A DNA stretch of 11,327 nt, from assembly GCA_007128275.1 (NCBI GenBank), contig SKXR01000204.1, positions 1 to 11,327 of the forward strand, written 5' to 3'. Source of the stretch: Kiritimatiellia bacterium. GTDB taxonomy: Bacteria; Verrucomicrobiota; Kiritimatiellia; SLAD01. A program made the translations under genes and the position numbers. Positions 6,484 to 11,327 of this stretch are shown piece by piece; within the stretch, counting starts at the first letter, position 1; each line of letters starts with the position of its first letter. A model generated the notes under the pieces. The model worked only from the letters and a program-made list of their open reading frames with translations, searched no databases and was not told the origin of the DNA.

Positions 6484-8592
6484 ATGAAAGAAGCAAAAGT
6501 AGTCGATTGTGAAGTCGGCGGAAAACAAATACACATCGAGGCCGGCGTGCTGGCCCAACAGGCCAACGGGGCCGTCACTATTCGCATGGGTGAAACCGTG
6601 CTCATTTGCACCGTCACCGCAGCCAAGAAGCCGCGCGAAGGCGTTGACTTCTTCCCCCTGCAAGTCGAATACCGCGAAAAATTTTATGCCGCCGGACGAT
6701 TTCCGGGCGGATTCTTCAAACGGGAAGCGCGCCCGTCGGAGAAGGAAGTCCTGACCATGCGCGCCACGGATCGCCCGCTGCGTCCGCTCTTCCCCGAAGG
6801 GTACCGCAACGAGGTCCAGATCATCAGCTCCCTGCTCAGCACGGACACGCTGGAAGAGCCGGACATCCTGAGCATCAACGGCGCCAGCGCCGCCTTGGTC
6901 ATTTCCGATGTGCCGTTTAACGGGCCTGTAGGCGCCGTACGCGTCGGCCGGGTGAACGGGGAGTTCATCCTCAACCCGACCCATATCCAAATCGAAGAAG
7001 GCGACCTGAACCTGACCTACGTGGGCAATCGCGAGTTGCCATTGATGCTCGAGGGCGATGCGAAGGAAGTGTCCGAAAAAGATATGATCGCCGCCATGAA
7101 GCTGGCCCACGAAGCCTGCATCAAGCTGATCGACGCGCAGCTCGCGTTGCGCAAGGCGCTCGGCCTCCCCGAGAAGGTCTTCGAAGAAAACAAGGTCAGC
7201 GAGGAGCTCCTCGCCAAGGCCCGCAGCATCGCCGGCACAGAACTGAGCGACGCGTTGTCCATCGCCGGCAAGCTGGAACGCCATGAGAAGGTGAACGCCG
7301 TGCGCGAGCAGCTCAAGGCCGGATTGCTTGAGCAGGTGCCGGAATTAACCGATGAAGAATTCTTCCAAATGTTCGACGCCCTGGAGATCGAGACGGTGCG
7401 CAACAACGTCTTGGACCACAAGAAACGCATCGACGGCCGTAAATCGGACGAACTCCGTGAGCTGACCGCGCAGGTGGGGCTGTTGCCCCGCACGCACGGT
7501 TCGGCGATCTTTAACCGCGGCGAGACACAGGCCTTGGCCACGGTCACCCTCGGCACACTCAAAGATGCGCAGTCCATGGACGCCCTCTCCGGCGGACCGG
7601 ACGAAAAACGCTTCATGCTGCATTACAACTTCCCTCCGTACTGCGTGGGCGAGCCCGGCCGGATCGGCATGACCAGCCGCCGCGAAATCGGGCACGGCAA
7701 CCTGGCCGAACGCTCGCTGAAAATGGTGATCCCGGACGATTACCCGTACACCATTCGTGTGGTGTCGGAGATCATGGGGTCCAACGGGTCGAGTTCCATG
7801 GCCAGCGTGTGCGCGGGAACCCTCGCGTTGATGGACGCCGGGGTGGCGATCCGCAAGCCGGTGGCGGGTATTTCCGTCGGCCTGTTCTCGCGCGGCGACG
7901 ATGCCGAGCTGGTGGTGGATATTCTGGGCGCCGAAGATCATTGCGGGGATATGGACTTCAAGGTCTCCGGTACGCGCGACGGAATCACCGGTTTTCAGGT
8001 CGATCTCAAGATTCGCGGCCTGCGCTGGGATCTGGTCGAAGGCGCTTTCGAGATGGCCCGCAAATCGCGGATTCAGATTCTCGATTACATGGCGTCGGTA
8101 TTGGCGGAAGCCCGTGCGGACCTGTCGGAACACGCGCCGCGCATCACGCAGTTGAAGATCCCGGTCGACAAGATCGGCGCGCTGATCGGACCGGGCGGAA
8201 AGAACATTCGCCGGATCACCGACACGTACAACGTGCAAATCGACATCCAAGACGACGGTTCCGTGCAGATCTTCAGCAACGACAAGGACGCCATGGACGC
8301 CGCCATCAATGAGGTGGAAGGACTGACCGCGGAAGCGGAAGAGGGCAAGATCTATCGCGGCAAAGTCACGGGCGTTAAAGAGTTCGGCGCATTTGTCGAA
8401 ATTCTGCCCGGCCTCGAAGGCCTTGTCCACATCAGCGAACTGGCCGACTTCCGTGTCAACCAGACGACGGATATCTGCAACGTGGGCGATGAGATGTGGG
8501 TCAAGTGCCTCAGCGTGGAGGAAAACGGCCGGATCCGGTTGAGTCGTAAAGCGGCCCTTGCCGAGAAGGGCGAGGAAGCCGATAAGTCGTAA
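6484..8592 (+). CDS. pnp: Polyribonucleotide nucleotidyltransferase (PNPase)
   Basis: At 702 residues this is full length for the family (about 700). Domains in order are a first RNase PH-like domain (about 1-145), an all-helical linker (about 146-310) and the catalytic second RNase PH domain (about 315-550). A KH domain with LIGPGGKNI (567-575, GPGG loop) and an S1 domain (about 623-694, VTGVKEFGAFVEI) follow. The catalytic segment LGAEDHCGDMDF places D485 and D491 where E. coli has its two active-site aspartates (D486, D492). FFKREARPSEKE in the first domain and HYNFPP / SRREIGHGNLAERSL in the second are also typical. PNPase is a trimeric 3'-to-5' phosphorolytic exoribonuclease that uses phosphate and magnesium and joins the RNA degradosome in many bacteria. 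The start follows a purine-rich but weak SD (AGAAGAAGAGAG). No missing residues or frameshift were seen. Confidence 0.98.
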   Translation: MKEAKVVDCEVGGKQIHIEAGVLAQQANGAVTIRMGETVLICTVTAAKKPREGVDFFPLQVEYREKFYAAGRFPGGFFKREARPSEKEVLTMRATDRPLRPLFPEGYRNEVQIISSLLSTDTLEEPDILSINGASAALVISDVPFNGPVGAVRVGRVNGEFILNPTHIQIEEGDLNLTYVGNRELPLMLEGDAKEVSEKDMIAAMKLAHEACIKLIDAQLALRKALGLPEKVFEENKVSEELLAKARSIAGTELSDALSIAGKLERHEKVNAVREQLKAGLLEQVPELTDEEFFQMFDALEIETVRNNVLDHKKRIDGRKSDELRELTAQVGLLPRTHGSAIFNRGETQALATVTLGTLKDAQSMDALSGGPDEKRFMLHYNFPPYCVGEPGRIGMTSRREIGHGNLAERSLKMVIPDDYPYTIRVVSEIMGSNGSSSMASVCAGTLALMDAGVAIRKPVAGISVGLFSRGDDAELVVDILGAEDHCGDMDFKVSGTRDGITGFQVDLKIRGLRWDLVEGAFEMARKSRIQILDYMASVLAEARADLSEHAPRITQLKIPVDKIGALIGPGGKNIRRITDTYNVQIDIQDDGSVQIFSNDKDAMDAAINEVEGLTAEAEEGKIYRGKVTGVKEFGAFVEILPGLEGLVHISELADFRVNQTTDICNVGDEMWVKCLSVEENGRIRLSRKAALAEKGEEADKS

Positions 8593-8692
8593 GCCTTGTC
8601 GGTCGTAGATTGTGGCGCACGCGTTGAGGCTTGGCGGCTTCAGCGCGTGTGCTCTTTCCGGGATAGGACGCAGGACTGTGGAAGAAAACGCG

Positions 8693-9340
8693 ATGAGGCG
8701 AGTCAGCACAGCACTGAAAAAACGCGCCGCCGGAATCCTGGCGCTCCTCAAAAAGACCTATCCTGACGCGCACTGCGAACTGGATTTCAGGACCCCGCTC
8801 GAATTGGCCATCGGCTGTATCCTCTCGGCGCAATGCACGGATAAACGGGTTAACAAGGTCACCCCGGCGCTGTTCGCCAAATACAAGACCGCCGCGGATT
8901 GGGCCGCCGTACCGCCGACTACCTTGGAAGAGGAAATCCATTCGACCGGGTTCTACCGAAATAAGACCAAAAGCATTCTCGGATTGTGCCGGATCCTCGA
9001 CGAAAAATACGGGGGGGAAGTGCCCGACGACTTCGAGGCGTTGATTAAACTCCCGGGAATCGGCCGGAAAACGGCCAACGTGTTGATGGTCTCCGCCTTC
9101 AATAGGCCGGGGATCGTGGTGGATACCCACATGAAACGCCTGGCCAATCGGCTAGGCTTTACCCGGGAACAGAATCCCGATAAGATCGAATTCGAATTGC
9201 AGAAGATCATTGCCCGTAAGGATTGGGGCGCGTTCTCGCACGCCATGGTCTTTCACGGCCGACGATGTTGTACCGCGAGAAAACCGGCATGCGACCGATG
9301 TCCCGTCCGTGAGTGGTGTCCGTCGCGAGATAAGGCATAG
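8693..9340 (+). CDS. nth: Endonuclease III (DNA glycosylase/AP lyase)
   Basis: The predicted protein has 215 residues, close to E. coli Nth (211). It has the helix-hairpin-helix LPGIGRKTANV with catalytic Lys126 and VDTH with catalytic Asp144, 18 residues apart as in E. coli (K120/D138). The C-terminal iron-sulfur loop is C193-x6-C200-x2-C203-x5-C209, matching the [4Fe-4S] signature. LSAQCTDKRVNK near 45-56 is also typical. The enzyme excises oxidised pyrimidines and nicks the abasic site in base-excision repair. The ATG at 8693 has GGAAGAA about 8 bp upstream and gives the family length. An in-frame GTG at 8678 is an alternative, while an ATG at 8612 would add 27 residues without family support. 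A run of seven Gs (9011-9017) crosses the tyrosine-glycine-glycine codons in mid-gene and is a potential slippage site. The gene lies 100 bp after pnp. Confidence 0.96.
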   Translation: MRRVSTALKKRAAGILALLKKTYPDAHCELDFRTPLELAIGCILSAQCTDKRVNKVTPALFAKYKTAADWAAVPPTTLEEEIHSTGFYRNKTKSILGLCRILDEKYGGEVPDDFEALIKLPGIGRKTANVLMVSAFNRPGIVVDTHMKRLANRLGFTREQNPDKIEFELQKIIARKDWGAFSHAMVFHGRRCCTARKPACDRCPVREWCPSRDKA

Positions 9341-9403
9341 CCGGACTTGACCGCCATGCTGGGATGACGTAAGGACAAGGAACGTCAGAAAGACAGGAAA
9401 CCT

Positions 9404-10654
9404 ATGAGATATTATGTGATCGGATTAATGGTCATGGCCGCCTGTTGGCTGCCCGGCAACCAGCCCCATGCAGAAGCCCAAGTCCAGCGGGATCGCTTTG
9501 TTGTGGTGACGGCCCAAGAGTTGGGGGAGAACCCCCAACGCTACTGGTCGAGGGGGATCGTGTTTGAGGACGAATTCACCCGGGTAACCGGACGTGGAAA
9601 ACGTGTCAACGGCCGTCGATTGGTGCAAATCGAGACCGCGACACTGGGACCATGCTATGTCGATGATAGGATCATAGACCGGGTGAGCGACCTGACGGAA
9701 CGGAAAAACTATCTGTTCGCCGGTACGGTGCTCAGCGAGTCGCGTCGCCGGCCCCCGTTCTTCCGGCCGCGCTCGCATTACTTTGTCACAATTGATGCGG
9801 TGGAAAAGTTGGCGGACGATATAGAAGATGACTTGTTGAAAGCGTTTAAGGATGCGGAACCGGATCGCGCGGCGTTCCAGAACGTGCATAAGGCGATGGT
9901 GCAGGCGCAGAACCAGTTGGTTGCGTTTGCGCAGGCCGAAGGAGTGGAGATCGCAAAGCTCTTCGATCCGGCGGGGGCCACGATGGATAAGGCCGCCGAG
10001 GTGTCGCGCGTGGCCGTGCGCACGGTTGAGCAGGAACTGGGGATCACCTCCATTGAAATGCTCAGCCTGCTGGTCCGCGAACTGCTCGCCGCGCAGTATG
10101 TGGGCGTGGCGGAGTCGCCTGTTGCCCCGGAAGTCCCTGAGCCGGAAGACGCCGAACCGGATCGCGAAGGCCTCGAAACGGAGGAGGCCGATGAGGAGGG
10201 GCCCTCGGATTCTGCGGCGGAAGCGTCTATCGACGAAGAGCCCCCATCACAAGGCCGTCGTTTCTGGCGGTCCCGGGGGGCGGAAGGCGAAGAAGAGGGG
10301 AAAGACGTGGAATCAGATTTCGAGCCCGTGTTGGAGGATCCGGCGGAGGAGGAACAACCATCCGCCCGGCGTGGATTCTTTCGTCGGCGCGCCGCAGAAA
10401 CGGAGAGCGAAGAGGTCGTCGAACAGGAACCGGTTCTGGTGGTGGAGGAGGTGGTCGAAGCGCCGGATGACGCTGCGTCCCGGTCACGTTTCCGACTCTT
10501 CCGAAGGGACCGTGCGGAAAGCGATGCCGAAGTCGTTACAGAGGCGGAATCGGCGGCAGAGGGGATTGAGGCGGTGGAGCCCGCTCCTGTCGCGCGACCT
10601 GCGCCGGAGCCCTCGCCCGACCATGAGGCCTCTCAAACACGCGTTCGCCGCTAG
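9404..10654 (+). CDS. Unrecognised exported protein with charged C-terminal repeats
   Basis: I do not recognise a family for this 416-residue protein. Residues 1-25 form a signal sequence; cleavage after HAEA is likely. MAAC (Cys14) is a poor lipobox, so a lipoprotein is possible but less likely. Residues about 30-135 (TAQELGENPQRYW, then RLVQIETATLGPCYV) are rich in predicted strands and could be a small OB-like fold, which is inference. Residues about 136-235 look helical. From about 240 to the end the chain is very acidic, low-complexity and probably disordered. It is interrupted by three basic-aromatic motifs: RRFWRSR (285-291), RGFFRRR (323-329) and RFRLFRRDR (362-370). These mark three ~38-residue repeats. 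AGGA at 9395-9398, 5 bp before the ATG, is a good SD. It lies 63 bp after nth and no clear promoter was seen. It might bind membranes, nucleic acid or cell-wall polymers, but no function can be assigned. Confidence 0.85.
   Translation: MRYYVIGLMVMAACWLPGNQPHAEAQVQRDRFVVVTAQELGENPQRYWSRGIVFEDEFTRVTGRGKRVNGRRLVQIETATLGPCYVDDRIIDRVSDLTERKNYLFAGTVLSESRRRPPFFRPRSHYFVTIDAVEKLADDIEDDLLKAFKDAEPDRAAFQNVHKAMVQAQNQLVAFAQAEGVEIAKLFDPAGATMDKAAEVSRVAVRTVEQELGITSIEMLSLLVRELLAAQYVGVAESPVAPEVPEPEDAEPDREGLETEEADEEGPSDSAAEASIDEEPPSQGRRFWRSRGAEGEEEGKDVESDFEPVLEDPAEEEQPSARRGFFRRRAAETESEEVVEQEPVLVVEEVVEAPDDAASRSRFRLFRRDRAESDAEVVTEAESAAEGIEAVEPAPVARPAPEPSPDHEASQTRVRR
10253..10594 (+). repeat. Three diverged ~114-bp coding repeats (38 residues each)
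   Basis: Residues 284-321, 322-359 and 360-397 of the preceding gene each begin with a basic-aromatic block (RRFWRSR, RRGFFRRR, RSRFRLFRRDR). Each block is followed by A-E and a long acidic stretch. Repeats 1 and 2 also share an EPVL motif near their middle, offset by three residues. The conservation is at protein level; the DNA copies are clearly diverged, so these are old duplications rather than a recent tandem array. Confidence 0.65.
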
Positions 10655-10677
10655 TCCTCGTCGGCGCCACATCAAGC

Positions 10678-10753
10678 GCCAGCTTAGCTCAGTTGGTAGA
10701 GCAGCTGATTTGTAATCAGCAGGTCGTCGGTTCGAGCCCGACAGCTGGCTCCA
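10678..10753 (+). tRNA. tRNA-Thr (anticodon UGU)
   Basis: The acceptor arms GCCAGCT (10678-10684) and AGCTGGC (10743-10749) pair perfectly over 7 bp, with discriminator T and an encoded CCA (10751-10753). The D arm GCTC-AGTTGGTA-GAGC, anticodon arm GCTGA-TTTGTAA-TCAGC and T arm GTCGG-TTCGAGC-CCGAC are all intact. The loop TTTGTAA puts TGT at positions 34-36, reading threonine codons ACA/ACG. Total length is 76 nt. The start is only 23 bp after the charged-repeat gene, so read-through transcription is possible. It borders the AbiEi segment and may be an integration site. Confidence 0.98.
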
Positions 10754-10834
10754 CAGAATAAACGACTTACAAAAGTCCGGGCATTTTATCTGGTGGAATT
10801 CTGATACGGTTTTGATGCCGCCTGATTGCCCTGA

Positions 10835-10880
10835 AACGGGTTGGAACATTCTCTCTCTGACAGACCGAAATAACGGGTTG
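10835..10880. repeat. 9-bp direct repeat AACGGGTTG
   Basis: AACGGGTTG occurs at 10835-10843 and again at 10872-10880, 37 bp apart. The second copy overlaps the predicted -35 of the AbiEi-family gene. It could be a regulator site or chance. Confidence 0.4.
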
Positions 10881-10906
10881 ACTCTTTATATTTCATATGC
10901 GATAAA
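10878..10906 (+). promoter_or_regulatory. Predicted promoter of the AbiEi-family gene
   Basis: TTGACT (10878-10883, 5 of 6 to consensus) and GATAAA (10901-10906, 4 of 6) are 17 bp apart. The start site would lie near 10913, giving a leader of about 25 nt with no SD before the ATG at 10938. The -10 overlaps the left arm of a perfect inverted repeat, the expected place for a repressor. Confidence 0.5.
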
Positions 10907-10933
10907 TGTCGCCAATTGATATGTATCGCATAT
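10895..10933. promoter_or_regulatory. Perfect inverted repeat, candidate AbiEi operator
   Basis: ATATGCGATA (10895-10904) and TATCGCATAT (10924-10933) are exact reverse complements, with a 19-bp spacer. The left arm overlaps the predicted -10 and the right arm ends 4 bp before the ATG of the AbiEi-family gene. Characterised AbiEi antitoxins repress their own operon through their winged-helix domain and inverted repeats in the promoter, so autoregulation is the natural reading. A ten-base perfect match of this kind is unlikely by chance at such a position. Confidence 0.7.
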
Positions 10934-10937
10934 AAAC

Positions 10938-11327
10938 ATGATGTCGGGCGAACAGTTTGTTAAGGACATTCTCAAGCGGGGGCGCTACAGCTTCACGATC
11001 GAAGAGGCCGCAGAGAAGCTGAATAAGCGTGGTCCTTCTCTGGTCCTTGCTTTGCAGCGCCTAAAGCAGGCGGGCTGGGTCGCGCCCTTCAGCCGGGGTT
11101 TTTATCTGGCGCTGGACGTTCAGCATCAAGACGGCCGGATGATGGATCCCGTGTGGTTCATCGACGATTGGGCAAAGCACGTGCGTGCCGAATATTATGT
11201 CGGCGGTTTGAGTGCGGCGGCGCTCTACGGCGCTACGCATCAACAGTCCATGCAGTTTCAGGTCTTCTTGTCCCGGCAGATTCGGCCAGTGAAGAAGGGG
11301 TGGATACAACTGGCCACGTTCTACAAG
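10938..11327 (+). CDS. AbiEi-family type IV antitoxin, 3'-truncated by window end
   Basis: The frame is open from the ATG at 10938 to the last base, giving 130 visible residues. Residues about 4-56 form a winged helix-turn-helix (EQFVKDILKRGRYSFTIEEA, then LALQRLKQAGW) ending in FSRGFYLAL. The C-terminal domain then begins with EYYVGGLSAAALYGATHQQ and FQVFLSRQIRP, as in AbiEi antitoxins. In AbiE systems AbiEi counteracts AbiEii, a DUF1814 nucleotidyltransferase-like toxin, without direct binding (type IV), and represses the operon. The pair stabilises mobile DNA and can abort phage infection. A second ATG at 10941 is equally possible, and no SD is visible for either. The toxin gene should follow immediately to the right. 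Upstream lie the predicted operator and tRNA-Thr. Some AbiEi-like proteins occur without a toxin, so the complete system is not proven. Confidence 0.85.
   Translation, partial: MMSGEQFVKDILKRGRYSFTIEEAAEKLNKRGPSLVLALQRLKQAGWVAPFSRGFYLALDVQHQDGRMMDPVWFIDDWAKHVRAEYYVGGLSAAALYGATHQQSMQFQVFLSRQIRPVKKGWIQLATFYK

Noticed and set aside
7345..8751. 468-residue minus-strand open frame opposite pnp
   Set aside because: It is antisense to the catalytic, KH and S1 domains of PNPase, rich in His/Arg as expected for a shadow of a GC-rich gene.
9347..9375. Promoter for the charged-repeat protein (TTGACC at 9347)
   Set aside because: The hexamer at 17 bp spacing (TAAGGA) matches the -10 consensus poorly, and neighbouring spacings are no better.
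9404..9445. Lipoprotein signal in the charged-repeat protein (MAAC, Cys14)
   Set aside because: Methionine at -3 and a weakly basic start make a poor lipobox; a signal peptidase I site after HAEA fits better, though this is not excluded.
10484..10849. Minus-strand open frame with SGSNRRPADYKSAALPTEL
   Set aside because: This peptide is the reverse-strand translation of a tRNA-Thr gene, a well-known false annotation. It also overlaps the charged-repeat gene.

Overview
The window is a piece of a chromosome from a moderately GC-rich, probably Gram-negative bacterium. Several genes start without a convincing Shine-Dalgarno (SD) sequence. The gene families and a short heptanucleotide tandem array would fit a member of the Planctomycetes-Verrucomicrobia-Lentisphaerae-Kiritimatiellota group, but this is only a guess: no 16S gene or other taxonomic marker is present, and rpsO, pnp and nth are universal housekeeping genes.

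Layout. (1) 1-1547: the 3' part of a NodU/CmcH-family carbamoyltransferase, followed 2 bp later by a 54-residue DUF5989-type membrane protein. This pairing usually sits in surface-polysaccharide or secondary-metabolite clusters. (2) 1604-5698: a predicted promoter, an exported purple-acid-phosphatase-like metallophosphatase with an N-terminal CBM48-like domain, and a CHASE-domain sensor histidine kinase whose ATG overlaps the phosphatase stop codon. A NarL/FixJ-type response regulator converges on the kinase, with two small hairpins between them. Nine 7-bp repeats run through the phosphatase 3' end up to 12 bp before the kinase start. (3) 5699-9340: a structured promoter region, then rpsO (ribosomal protein S15) and pnp (PNPase) in their widely conserved order with a hairpin between them, then nth (endonuclease III). 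(4) 9404-10654: an unrecognised exported protein with a highly charged C-terminal half built from three ~38-residue repeats. (5) 10678-11327: tRNA-Thr(UGU), then a more AT-rich stretch with a promoter, a perfect 10-bp inverted repeat, and the start of an AbiEi-family antitoxin gene that runs off the window.

How the genes work together. rpsO and pnp form the translation/RNA-decay core. The kinase and response regulator probably form one two-component system that senses a periplasmic ligand, and the kinase may be translationally coupled to the phosphatase. The right edge looks like the start of a mobile or defence segment: AbiE is a type IV toxin-antitoxin/abortive-infection system and tRNA genes are common integration sites. 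The AbiEii toxin gene is expected just beyond the window. I found no CRISPR array, insertion sequence or rRNA. The least explained items are the charged-repeat protein, the nested inverted repeats on the rpsO promoter and the AbiEi operator.
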